A DNA stretch of 14,551 bases from CAZEUZ01 sp964515805 (GTDB lineage: Bacteria; Pseudomonadota; Gammaproteobacteria; Pseudomonadales; Cellvibrionaceae), in contig CAZEUZ010000185.1 in the NCBI GenBank assembly GCA_964515805.1, positions 1 to 14,551 on the forward strand, read 5' to 3'. Below are positions 1-6,939 of the stretch, piece by piece. How positions within the stretch are numbered: position 1 is the first letter of the stretch; each line of letters begins with the position of its first letter. The notes under the pieces are model-generated. The model did not search any database. It worked only from the letters and a program-made list of their open reading frames with translations, and was not told where the DNA came from. The translations under genes were made by a program, and so were the position numbers.

Positions 1-144
1 ATCCGCGAAGTCGATAGGCGTCAGATTGGAGAAGGTACTTGTGGCCCCATTACCAAGCGTATACAAACGCTTTTCTTCGACACCGTTTATGGTCGTAACA
101 AAGACTATTTGCACTGGTTGACCCCGATCACGTCCAATGCATAG
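1..144 (+). CDS. ilvE: Branched-chain amino acid aminotransferase, C-terminal end (partial)
   Basis: The first 47 codons form an open frame ending in TAG; the start lies outside the window. IlvE is a PLP-dependent (fold type IV) cytosolic enzyme that catalyses the last step of leucine, isoleucine and valine synthesis, using glutamate as amino donor. The visible end reads IREVDRRQIGEGTCGPITKR, then a segment ending HWLTPITSNA. This matches the conserved IlvE C-terminus with its REVD..xIG.G..GPIT motif. The catalytic lysine and most of the fold are not in view. Only 18 bases separate it from gmhA, so read-through is likely. Linkage of ilvE to LPS-core heptose genes is known from Pseudomonas, where ilvE lies beside waaF and waaC. 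The family call is firm although only the tail is seen. Confidence 0.85.
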   Translation: MREVDRRQIGEGTCGPITKRIQTLFFDTVYGRNKDYLHWLTPITSNA

Positions 145-162
145 ATTTAACAACCTAAAGTG

Positions 163-735
163 ATGAATCTCTTTACAGATCAGCTTGACCGCCATATTGA
201 GGTTATGCAGTCTGTGCAGGAGCTTGCCGCCGTCGTCGAACAGGTGGCGCAACGATGGATACAAACACTGCATGCTGGCGGCAAAATATTATTGATGGGT
301 AACGGTGGTAGTGCCGCCGACGCCCAACATATTGCCGCTGAACTAGTTGGCCGTTATCTCAGCGAAAGATCTGGACTAGCCGCTATTGCGCTGACTACGG
401 ATACATCTATTCTGACTGCAGTCGGTAACGACTACGGCTACGACACAGTATTCTCTCGTCAAGTAGAAGCTCTAGCCCTACCTGGCGATGTAGTGATGGG
501 TTACTCTACCAGCGGCAATAGCGTTAATGTTTGCAACGCAATCAATGTTGCTAAAAAAATTGGCTGCTACTGCGTAGCGCTAACGGGCGCGACGGGCGGT
601 AAATTAGCAAGCGTGGTTGACAATTGTATTTGTGTACGTTCTTCAGAGACTCCACGAATCCAAGAAGCTCATGCATTTATTGGGCATATGCTCTGTGAGT
701 ACGTCGACCATGCCTTTGCGGTGACAGCAGATTGA
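163..735 (+). CDS. gmhA: Phosphoheptose isomerase (sedoheptulose 7-phosphate isomerase)
   Basis: GmhA converts sedoheptulose 7-phosphate to D-glycero-D-manno-heptose 7-phosphate, the first step towards the heptose of the LPS inner core; it acts in the cytosol as a tetramer. The 190-residue protein is a single SIS domain of normal length. Counting from the ATG, the phosphosugar loop GNGGS is at 46-50. H56 and E60 in AQHIAAEL, with the Gln and His of IQEAHAFIGH near the C-terminus, fit the zinc ligands of the family. A second Ser/Thr-rich sugar-phosphate loop reads STSGNS. DiaA is a close SIS paralogue, but the intact zinc set and the adjacent gmhB favour GmhA. A GTG at 160 directly precedes the ATG at 163; the ribosome site is weak (AAAG), so either could be used. 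The stop overlaps the gmhB start by four bases. Confidence 0.93.
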   Translation: MNLFTDQLDRHIEVMQSVQELAAVVEQVAQRWIQTLHAGGKILLMGNGGSAADAQHIAAELVGRYLSERSGLAAIALTTDTSILTAVGNDYGYDTVFSRQVEALALPGDVVMGYSTSGNSVNVCNAINVAKKIGCYCVALTGATGGKLASVVDNCICVRSSETPRIQEAHAFIGHMLCEYVDHAFAVTAD

Positions 736-1295
736 TAAACGCTGCATTTATAGATCGCGACGGTGTAATTAATAAAGAAAAGAACTATCTTTATAAAAGA
801 TCTGAGTTTGAATTTACCGATCATTGCATTGATGCGCTATGTAATATCATCAATGCTGACTATCGAATTATTGTAGTGACTAATCAGTCGGGTATTGGTC
901 GCGGTTACTACACTGAAGCAGACTATCACAAACTGACTAATTGGTACGTCGAAAAATTAAAAACCCACAAAATCGATATTACCGACGTATTTTTCTGCCC
1001 TCATCATCCTAGCGCACGGTTGACTCAGTATCGCAAGTGCTGCGATTGCCGCAAACCCAAACCAGGTATGATTCTGCAGGCAGTAGAAAAGTACGACATC
1101 AACCTTGCAACATCCGTATTGGTTGGCGATAAACTAACTGATATCCAAGCAGGAGAGGCTGCTGGTGTAGGAACCAATATTTTAGTTGGCAGTCAGACTG
1201 ATTCAGCGAATGTTACGGCAATAATGAAAATACCGTATTACAACAATCTTTATCAGTGGAGTCTTACTCTACCAAAATCTAAGAGGGGCAAATGA
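732..1295 (+). CDS. gmhB: D-glycero-D-manno-heptose 1,7-bisphosphate 7-phosphatase
   Basis: This HAD-superfamily phosphatase removes the 7-phosphate of heptose 1,7-bisphosphate in the ADP-heptose (or GDP-heptose) route. The 187 residues show all HAD motifs: DRDGVIN with nucleophile D8 and acid/base D10, VTNQSG at 49-54, the basic RKPKPG around 107-112, and the metal-binding VGDK at 131-134. The GmhB zinc loop is complete, with C89, H91, C104 and C106. This separates it from HAD phosphatases lacking zinc, although HisB-N is related. The start is taken as TTG at 732, which overlaps the gmhA stop (TTGA). It leaves only two residues before the conserved strand, as expected for the family. The stop overlaps the next start as ATGA, indicating translational coupling. 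Whether the alpha or beta anomer is used cannot be told from sequence. Confidence 0.92.
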   Translation: MINAAFIDRDGVINKEKNYLYKRSEFEFTDHCIDALCNIINADYRIIVVTNQSGIGRGYYTEADYHKLTNWYVEKLKTHKIDITDVFFCPHHPSARLTQYRKCCDCRKPKPGMILQAVEKYDINLATSVLVGDKLTDIQAGEAAGVGTNILVGSQTDSANVTAIMKIPYYNNLYQWSLTLPKSKRGK

Positions 1296-1768
1296 GAGTA
1301 AAAAAATTGATATTGTTGGCAACAACACACTTACTTACCGCCGTGGTTGGATTTGCCATCGGGATTTACACCTTGCCAATCCTTATCGCTCCAACGCCAC
1401 CCACTAAACTCGATATAATGGCGACATCTTTTCAAGCAAAATATTCCGCTGAGTTTACAAGAGATCTTAAAGACAGCGATCTATTTCACTGGGGAGAGGG
1501 TACGGTTTCGGTAGGTTCGCAATTTATCACCTTGGTGGGTAAACTTTCTCCCGGGCCTGATTACAGGCTCTATCTTTCACCCCAATTCGTAGAAACTGAG
1601 GTTGATTTTAATCGTCTCAAGAACAAAATGATTTATGTCGGTGACGTTAAAACCTTTGAAAATTTTGCTGTCGATGTCCCGCCAGGTATCAATCCATCCG
1701 ATTACAATACAGTGATTGTTTGGTGTGAAACCTTCAGTGAATTTATCACATCGGCAAAATATCGCTGA
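1292..1768 (+). CDS. Membrane-anchored DM13-domain protein
   Basis: The 158-residue product has one N-terminal hydrophobic segment (about residues 5-32) after a short basic start. This predicts an inner-membrane anchor with the rest in the periplasm. Residues about 60-158 match the DM13 domain (Electron transfer DM13): the HWGEGTVSVG strand, the GPDYRLYLSP motif, VGDVKTFENF, a Pro-Gly-Ile segment, and the signature VIVWCETFSEFI with the single conserved Cys145. DM13 domains have been proposed to act in redox or electron transfer through this cysteine, but no reaction is established for the bacterial forms. The gene starts inside the gmhB stop codon (ATGA), so it is translated with the heptose genes. 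A direct part in LPS synthesis is inference from context only. The domain call is good; the function is unknown. Confidence 0.82.
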   Translation: MRVKKLILLATTHLLTAVVGFAIGIYTLPILIAPTPPTKLDIMATSFQAKYSAEFTRDLKDSDLFHWGEGTVSVGSQFITLVGKLSPGPDYRLYLSPQFVETEVDFNRLKNKMIYVGDVKTFENFAVDVPPGINPSDYNTVIVWCETFSEFITSAKYR

Positions 1769-1926
1769 TATGTGTATATTGCCGGTTGCTATCAGATGTT
1801 TATCTCTATAGAATTGCGCACTTTTAATAGTATTTGTAGTTTTCATAGACTCCGCCTTTAAAAGCTTTGAAAGTGAAGATTGCAATTGTTAATCAGTAAT
1901 TTGATTTGATCTATAGTGGATAACTT

Positions 1927-2142
1927 ATGCCCTCAGTAAAAACCAGAGAAAATGAACCTTTTGATATTACCCTGCGACGTTTTAAGCGATCCTGCGAAAA
2001 GGCCGGCGTCCTCGCCGAAGTTCGACGCCGTGAGTATTATGAAAAACCTACTACGATAAGAAAACGCCAGGCAGCAGCAGCTGTCAAGCGACATGCTAAG
2101 AAAGTACAACGTGAAACACGTAAATTTCAACGTTCTTACTAG
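1927..2142 (+). CDS. rpsU: 30S ribosomal protein S21
   Basis: S21 is a small, very basic protein of the 30S subunit, located near the anti-Shine-Dalgarno end of 16S rRNA and needed for efficient initiation. The 71-residue sequence is full length for gammaproteobacteria and holds the diagnostic stretches ENEPFDITLRRFKRSCEKAG and VRRREYYEKPT, followed by the Lys/Arg-rich tail ending FQRSY. The ATG at 1927 follows GTGGA at a workable distance. It heads the classical macromolecular-synthesis unit with dnaG and rpoD. Unlike many relatives, no tsaD gene lies upstream; the 158-base gap to the DM13 gene must hold its promoter, but I could not pick one hexamer pair with confidence. Identity is secure. 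Confidence 0.97.
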   Translation: MPSVKTRENEPFDITLRRFKRSCEKAGVLAEVRRREYYEKPTTIRKRQAAAAVKRHAKKVQRETRKFQRSY

Positions 2143-2195
2143 TTCAAATTAGCTAGTTAGGCACTCCCTACGGCTTTACATCATCATTTTTATTG

Positions 2196-2221
2196 CTGCG
2201 GTAACAGACTCCTGGCCGCAG
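2196..2221 (+). terminator. Hairpin between rpsU and dnaG, probable partial terminator
   Basis: CTGCGG at 2196-2201 pairs with CCGCAG at 2216-2221, with a short CAG/CTG helix possible in the 14-base loop. It is followed by a T-rich but interrupted stretch up to about 2242. The E. coli operon also has a terminator between rpsU and dnaG that lowers primase synthesis relative to S21. A similar role here is inferred. The broken T tract suggests partial termination or an RNA-processing site. Confidence 0.4.
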
Positions 2222-2261
2222 ACCATCTTTATATTGTCTTTTGACATCAATCCAACCGGCT

Positions 2262-4166
2262 ATGTCCTTTATTCCTCAATCATTTGTCGATGACCTGTTG
2301 GAGCGTAGTGACATCGTCGACTTGATAGATAGCCGAGTAAAACTGAAAAAGGCAGGTAAAGATTATTTAGCCTGCTGTCCTTTTCACGATGAAAAAACCC
2401 CTTCTTTTACCGTCAGTCGGGATAAGCAGTTTTTCCACTGTTTTGGTTGCGGCGCTAATGGTAATGCCATCAGCTTTATCATGGATTATGATCGGCTGAC
2501 TTTTCCGGAAGCTATTGAATCGCTTGCAAAAACAATTGGAGTAGACGTTCCGCGAGAAGGAAGCGCTCAACAACAATCTCAACAAAAGGTTCATGAGAAG
2601 ACACGTAAGTCACTTTACCGAATAATGGAATCGGTGAAAAATTATTATCAGCAGCAGCTCAAGCAACATAATCAACGTAAGATAGCGATTAATTACCTCA
2701 AGCGTCGCGGTTTAAACAGTGAAATAGTACGCAATTTTGGTGTTGGTTTTGCGCCACCTGGCTTTGATAACCTGGCAAATACACTCAACACCACCCATGG
2801 CGAAAACCAGTCGCTCTTATTGGAAGCCGGCATGTTGGTTGAAAATCAACAACAGGGCTTCTATGACCGTTTTCGCCACCGTATTATGTTCCCGATTCGC
2901 GATACTCGAGGTCGCGTTATTGCCTTTGGTGGCCGAGTTCTGGGTAACGACAAACCCAAGTATTTAAATTCCCCCGAAACCCGGTTGTTTCAAAAAAATA
3001 AAACCTTGTATGGTCTCTATGAAGCTCGTCAGAGTTGTCATCAACTAAAGCGGTTGATCGTGGTTGAAGGTTATATGGATGTAGTATCGCTGGCCCAATT
3101 TGGTATCCATTATGCAGTTGCCACACTGGGAACGGCTTGTGGCTCCCAGCATCTCCAGCAAGCCTTTCAATTTGTCAGTGAAATCGTTTTCTGTTTCGAT
3201 GGTGACCGAGCGGGCCGTCAAGCAGCGCGCAGAGCTATGGAAAATACCTTGCCTATCATGGAGGATGGGCGTCAAGTCAAATTTCTCTATCTGCCTGAAG
3301 GCGAAGACCCGGACACATTAATTCGACAAGTAGGTGTTGAAAAATTCACTCATTTGATCGATCAATCATCACCATTAGAGAGTGTCTTATTTGATGAGTT
3401 GTCGCACGATTTAGATATACAGACAATGGAGGGCAGAGCGCGTCTTAGTAAATTGGCTGCACCATTGTTGAATCAGCTGCCTCGAGGCGTATATAGAGAA
3501 CTCTGCTTTGCCCAATTGGCCAAACGTACCCAATTGAGCATGGATACGTTAATGGCTCTGCTCAATGAACTGCCTCAAAGTGGTTATCCTGCTGAAATCT
3601 CCGCAGTGAAGTTGACGAGTCAAACCAACGTCCACATAGAAAATGAATCTAGAATCACGGCGCCATCTTCTCAGTTGTCATCATCGCTGACAACTGCAAA
3701 GACAATGCTGCTTAGCCCCGGAGACTTAGCGGTTGTTTTACTTCTTTACCAACCAAAGTTGGCACAAAATATAACGAATATAGATGAGTTAAAAGACAGC
3801 CAAGATGCAAGTGTAAAATTGCTCTTAAAACTCATTGCGTTACTCAAGCAGCATCCGGAATTTTCCAGTGGACAAATACTCGGACACTGGCAGGGCGCCT
3901 ACGGAGCCGAGGCGACGGCTAGGCTACAGATATTGATGAGCAAGATGGCATTATTTCACCGTGCCAGAGAGCTTTCCACGGTAGATCTCTTAAATCCTTT
4001 TAATCCATTGCAGGAATTTACCGATGTCTTAGATTATTTGAAAAAACACTTGAAACAAGAAGATTGCGACACCATTGTTCGAAAACTAAACCAAAAACCG
4101 TTTAGTGAATGGACCAATGAAGACAAGCAGCGTTATCGAGAGGCGACTAAAAATTTAAACCACTAG
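2262..4166 (+). CDS. dnaG: DNA primase
   Basis: DnaG synthesises the RNA primers for Okazaki fragments and acts with the DnaB helicase at the fork. The 634-residue protein shows three parts. The N-terminal zinc ribbon has ligands C39, H42, C60 and C63 in CCPFHDEKTPSF and HCFGCG. The RNA-polymerase core contains YLNSPETRLFQK and a TOPRIM fold with the acidic residue E269 in EGYMD and D313/D315 in FDGDRAG. A divergent C-terminal helicase-binding region starts around residue 490 and ends in Lys-rich helices. It is longer than the 581-residue E. coli enzyme, mostly through the linker after the core. The ATG at 2262 is chosen because SFIPQSFVDDLLER aligns with the family start; a TTG at 2241 would add seven unmatched residues. 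No strong ribosome site precedes it, consistent with low expression inside the rpsU-dnaG-rpoD unit. Confidence 0.97.
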   Translation: MSFIPQSFVDDLLERSDIVDLIDSRVKLKKAGKDYLACCPFHDEKTPSFTVSRDKQFFHCFGCGANGNAISFIMDYDRLTFPEAIESLAKTIGVDVPREGSAQQQSQQKVHEKTRKSLYRIMESVKNYYQQQLKQHNQRKIAINYLKRRGLNSEIVRNFGVGFAPPGFDNLANTLNTTHGENQSLLLEAGMLVENQQQGFYDRFRHRIMFPIRDTRGRVIAFGGRVLGNDKPKYLNSPETRLFQKNKTLYGLYEARQSCHQLKRLIVVEGYMDVVSLAQFGIHYAVATLGTACGSQHLQQAFQFVSEIVFCFDGDRAGRQAARRAMENTLPIMEDGRQVKFLYLPEGEDPDTLIRQVGVEKFTHLIDQSSPLESVLFDELSHDLDIQTMEGRARLSKLAAPLLNQLPRGVYRELCFAQLAKRTQLSMDTLMALLNELPQSGYPAEISAVKLTSQTNVHIENESRITAPSSQLSSSLTTAKTMLLSPGDLAVVLLLYQPKLAQNITNIDELKDSQDASVKLLLKLIALLKQHPEFSSGQILGHWQGAYGAEATARLQILMSKMALFHRARELSTVDLLNPFNPLQEFTDVLDYLKKHLKQEDCDTIVRKLNQKPFSEWTNEDKQRYREATKNLNH

Positions 4167-4173
4167 GGTCTTG

Positions 4174-4226
4174 TTGACAATTCACCAATTTAACTATTTC
4201 AAAGCAACGACTGAATCAGTTACAAT
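4174..4226 (+). promoter_or_regulatory. rpoD: Putative rpoD promoters in the dnaG-rpoD gap
   Basis: The best pair is TTCAAA (4198-4203), a 17-base spacer and TACAAT (4221-4226), which would start transcription near 4233. A perfect -35 box TTGACA lies just upstream at 4174-4179; 17 bases further on is only a poor -10, TTTCAA. Both fall between the dnaG stop and the strong AGGAG ribosome site (4265-4269) five bases before the rpoD ATG. Extra promoters giving rpoD its own supply are known in E. coli. Assignment here is by consensus only. Confidence 0.45.
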
Positions 4227-4274
4227 TGCCGGTTTTCGTTTGCACTACCCTATATACTGTTATCAGGAGCTTGT

Positions 4275-6101
4275 ATGTCTGACGGCATAGAACAGCAACA
4301 ATCCCGTATTAAAGAATTGATCGTGCGTGGTAAAGAGCAAGGTTATCTAACCTACGCAGAAGTAAATGACCACCTGCCTGAAGATATTTCCGATCCTGAT
4401 CAGGTCGAAGATATTATCCAGATGATCAACGACATGGGTATTCGTGTTTACGAAAGTGCGCCCGATGCCGAATCCTTGTTAATGACTGATGGCGAAAGTT
4501 CCGCCGACGAAATCGCCGCTGCCGAAGCGGCCGCTGCCCTGGCAGCTGTCGAAACGGAGGCCGGTCGAACTACCGATCCAGTTCGTATGTACATGCGTGA
4601 AATGGGTACGGTCGAATTGCTGACGCGAGAGGGCGAGATAGCCATCGCTAAACGCATAGAGGAAGGAACCAGTGAACTGTTGCAAGCCATAGCCTACTGG
4701 CCTGGTGCCGTCGAACTTATTATTGAAGAATACGAATTGATCGAGAAAGATGAGCGGCGTATGCCGGATGTTATCATCGGCTGGTTAGACCCTGAAGATC
4801 ATGTGCCCCCTGCTGGTCCAATCACCTCTAAAAAAGCCGAGACTGATGATACTAATAGCGATGATGAGGATACAGTTGAAACAGGGGTCAACCCGGAAGA
4901 AGCTAAACAACGTTTCGGCAAGCTAAAAAAACAGTTACTTAAAACTACCAAACTTATTAGCAAACACGGTCGTGAGACAAAAGCTAGCGAAAAGGCTTTG
5001 GCAGAACTTGGCAATATCTTTAAATACTTCAAATTGCCGCCACGCCAGTTTGATCCAATGTATTCCAATGTCCGCACTGTACTCAGGCACATCCGTAAGG
5101 AAGAACGCGCCATCATGACATTGTGTGTACGCCAAGCAAAAATGCCACAAAAAACCTTTATCAAAGAATTTTTTGGCAATGAGACCAATGAAAATTGGAT
5201 CTCGGAAATCATTAAGAAAAAACGTGATTACTCCGATAACCTTAAACTAGTTGAAGAAAATATCACGCGCTCACAGCGCAAATTGTCACAAATTCAAGAA
5301 GAAGTTGGCTTGTCACTATCGACAATAAAAGAAATTAACCGACACATGTCTATCGGTGAAGCACGTGCTCGAAGAGCCAAAAAAGAAATGGTAGAAGCGA
5401 ATCTGCGCTTGGTTATTTCGATTGCGAAGAAGTATACTAATCGCGGTTTACAGTTTCTCGACCTGATTCAAGAAGGGAATATTGGATTAATGAAGGCGGT
5501 TGATAAATTTGAGTACCGTCGCGGTTATAAATTTTCAACCTACGCTACCTGGTGGATTCGCCAAGCAATTACGCGCTCTATTGCCGATCAGGCACGCACT
5601 ATACGTATTCCGGTGCACATGATAGAGACGATCAATAAATTAAATAGAGTTTCGCGGCAAATGGTACAAGAAATGGGACGTGAGCCTACCCCTGAAGAAC
5701 TGGGTGAACGTATGGAAATGCCGGAAGACAAGATTCGCAAGGTGTTGAAAATAGCCAAGGAACCGATTTCGATGGAAACACCTATCGGTGATGATGAAGA
5801 CTCACACTTGGGAGATTTTATTGAAGATTCTTCTATTGTGTCACCTGTCGATTCAGCCACCGTTGAGGGGCTCACCGAAGCCACTCGGGACATCTTGGCG
5901 GGATTGACTGCACGTGAGGCCAAAGTACTGCGCATGCGCTTTGGCATAGACATGAATACCGATCACACGCTGGAAGAGGTCGGCAAACAATTTGATGTAA
6001 CTAGAGAACGTATTCGTCAAATTGAGGCCAAAGCACTCAGAAAATTGCGCCATCCCACTCGCTCCGATCACCTGCGCAGCTTTATTGACGAGCAACACTA
6101 A
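4275..6101 (+). CDS. rpoD: RNA polymerase primary sigma factor (sigma-70)
   Basis: RpoD directs core RNA polymerase to housekeeping promoters. The 608-residue length is close to the 613 of E. coli. Region 1.1 covers residues 1 to about 80. Region 1.2 begins near residue 100 (DPVRMYMREMGTVELLTREG). A long acidic non-conserved insertion typical of proteobacterial sigma-70 runs to about 365. Region 2 follows with EANLRLVISIAKKYTNRG for core binding and FSTYATWWIRQAI for -10 recognition and melting. Region 3 contains PIGDDEDSHLGDF. Region 4.2 (about 565-595) has the -35 helix-turn-helix TLEEVGKQFDVTRERIRQIE and ends RSFIDEQH. The AGGAG site five bases before the ATG fixes the start. It closes the rpsU-dnaG-rpoD cluster, and a tRNA gene follows. 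Long antisense frames across it are shadows. Confidence 0.98.
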   Translation: MSDGIEQQQSRIKELIVRGKEQGYLTYAEVNDHLPEDISDPDQVEDIIQMINDMGIRVYESAPDAESLLMTDGESSADEIAAAEAAAALAAVETEAGRTTDPVRMYMREMGTVELLTREGEIAIAKRIEEGTSELLQAIAYWPGAVELIIEEYELIEKDERRMPDVIIGWLDPEDHVPPAGPITSKKAETDDTNSDDEDTVETGVNPEEAKQRFGKLKKQLLKTTKLISKHGRETKASEKALAELGNIFKYFKLPPRQFDPMYSNVRTVLRHIRKEERAIMTLCVRQAKMPQKTFIKEFFGNETNENWISEIIKKKRDYSDNLKLVEENITRSQRKLSQIQEEVGLSLSTIKEINRHMSIGEARARRAKKEMVEANLRLVISIAKKYTNRGLQFLDLIQEGNIGLMKAVDKFEYRRGYKFSTYATWWIRQAITRSIADQARTIRIPVHMIETINKLNRVSRQMVQEMGREPTPEELGERMEMPEDKIRKVLKIAKEPISMETPIGDDEDSHLGDFIEDSSIVSPVDSATVEGLTEATRDILAGLTAREAKVLRMRFGIDMNTDHTLEEVGKQFDVTRERIRQIEAKALRKLRHPTRSDHLRSFIDEQH

Positions 6102-6141
6102 ATTGAACAAACACTATTTATCCCAACACAATGGCATATTT

Positions 6142-6171
6142 TTTACGTTATTTCGAAAAGTGTTGTAGTAT
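6142..6171 (+). promoter_or_regulatory. Possible promoter for the tRNA gene
   Basis: TTTACG (6142-6147) and TAGTAT (6166-6171) are separated by 18 bases and each match four of six consensus positions. A start near 6178 would leave a leader of about 34 bases before the tRNA. A six-base inverted repeat (CAACAC at 6124-6129, GTGTTG at 6160-6165) partly overlaps this region. No other pair in the rpoD-tRNA gap looks better. Assignment is tentative. Confidence 0.3.
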
Positions 6172-6211
6172 GGCTGGCTAGTTTAAAAGAACGACTGTAA
6201 TGAAAGTCTTC

Positions 6212-6288
6212 GGGCCCATAGCTCAGTTGGTTAGAGCATCCGACTCATAATCGGCAGGTCCCAGGTTCAAGTCCTGGTGGGCCCACCA
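6212..6288 (+). tRNA. tRNA with CAU anticodon, probably tRNA-Ile2 (AUA-reading)
   Basis: The 77-base gene folds into a full cloverleaf with encoded CCA. It has a seven-pair acceptor stem (GGGCCCA with TGGGCCC), a four-pair D stem, an anticodon loop CTCATAA with anticodon CAT at 6246-6248, and a five-pair T stem around TTCAAGT. CAU can mean initiator Met, elongator Met or Ile2, whose C34 is changed to lysidine by TilS. C1:A72-type initiator features are absent. The acceptor pairs C4-G69 and C5-G68 are those TilS is reported to use to pick tRNA-Ile2, and the loop context resembles E. coli ileX. A tRNA-Ile directly after rpoD is also known in Pseudomonas. The outermost anticodon-stem position (27-43) is a T/C mismatch. 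Confidence 0.9.
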
Positions 6289-6456
6289 TTTTTACCTATC
6301 AATTAGTCGATTCGTTAAAAATATCGATGTCCCTATTATTATTGGCATTTTTTGAGATAGTGATTTCAAACCGAATCGGATGATTTATTCAGCTTCCAGC
6401 TTGACCAAATTATTAACCTGAAGCACGATCTTGTGCTATTGCCGAAAGTCATTGAT

Positions 6457-6939
6457 TTAAGGACGTTCTGCTATTAGCACGACAGCGTGTGCGGCAATGC
6501 CTTCCTCGCGTCCAGTGAAACCCAAATGTTCAGTTGTCGTGGCTTTTATGTTAATGGCATCTTCGGTGGTGTTTAAATCTGACGCAATAATCGTTCGCAT
6601 AGCAGGAATATCATTTGCCAACTTGGGTGCTTGGGCAATGACTGTAGCGTCGGCATTGACTAAGTAATATCCTTTGTCACCCACTTTAGCGTAGGCGTTA
6701 CGAAGTAGCTTACGACTGTCCACATCTTTGAATAAAGGGCTGCTATCTGGAAAGTGTTGGCCGATATCGCCGAGACCCGCTGCACCGAGTAGTGCATCAG
6801 TGAAGGCGTGTAACAGTACATCACCATCAGAGTGAGCCAGGATGCCGACTCGATGAGGGATCGTCACACCACCGATAACCAACTTATCTCCGGGACCAAA
6901 GCGGTGAACATCGTAACCGTGACCAATTCGCTGTTTCAT
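6457..6939 (-). CDS. ispF: 2-C-methyl-D-erythritol 2,4-cyclodiphosphate synthase
   Basis: IspF cyclises CDP-methylerythritol 2-phosphate to the 2,4-cyclodiphosphate with release of CMP, in the MEP isoprenoid pathway. It works as a cytosolic homotrimer. The 160-residue protein has normal length. Zinc ligands D10 and H12 sit in IGHGYDVHRF and H44 in HSDGDVLLH, followed by the family motif ALLGAAGLGDIGQHFPD. The C-terminal TEHLGFTGREEGIAAHA matches the nucleotide-binding end. The ATG at 6939 overlaps the ispD stop by one base; a GTG at 6942 gives one more residue and a four-base overlap. It is the last gene of the pyrG operon. A weak hairpin downstream (6422-6437) lacks a T tract. Confidence 0.96.
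   Translation of the reverse strand: MKQRIGHGYDVHRFGPGDKLVIGGVTIPHRVGILAHSDGDVLLHAFTDALLGAAGLGDIGQHFPDSSPLFKDVDSRKLLRNAYAKVGDKGYYLVNADATVIAQAPKLANDIPAMRTIIASDLNTTEDAINIKATTTEHLGFTGREEGIAAHAVVLIAERP

Noticed and set aside
1577..1885. 102-codon minus-strand frame across the DM13 3' end and the rpsU upstream gap
   Set aside because: Two thirds is antisense to the DM13 domain and the rest covers the expected rpsU promoter. It has no recognisable domain or good ribosome site.
1859..1917. rpsU promoter candidates such as TTGAAA (1867-1872) or TTGTTA with CTATAG
   Set aside because: Each has a poor -10 box or a wrong spacer, so no single choice is defensible.
2241..2261. TTG at 2241 as the dnaG start
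   Set aside because: It adds seven residues not matched in the family; the ATG at 2262 aligns with known primase N-termini.
4799..5212. 137-codon minus-strand open frame inside rpoD
   Set aside because: It lies wholly within the sigma-70 coding sequence, has no ribosome site or recognisable domain, and its Ser/Leu-rich composition is typical of an antisense shadow.
5588..5953. 121-codon minus-strand open frame inside rpoD
   Set aside because: It is antisense to conserved regions 2-4 of rpoD, with no family resemblance or initiation signal.
6308..6378. Inverted repeat CGATTCG/CGAATCG in the tRNA-ispF gap
   Set aside because: Seven-base arms 57 bases apart with no T tract or mobile-element features; likely chance.
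6422..6437. AGCAC/GTGCT hairpin just beyond ispF
   Set aside because: Only five pairs and no T tract on the minus strand, too weak to list as the operon terminator.
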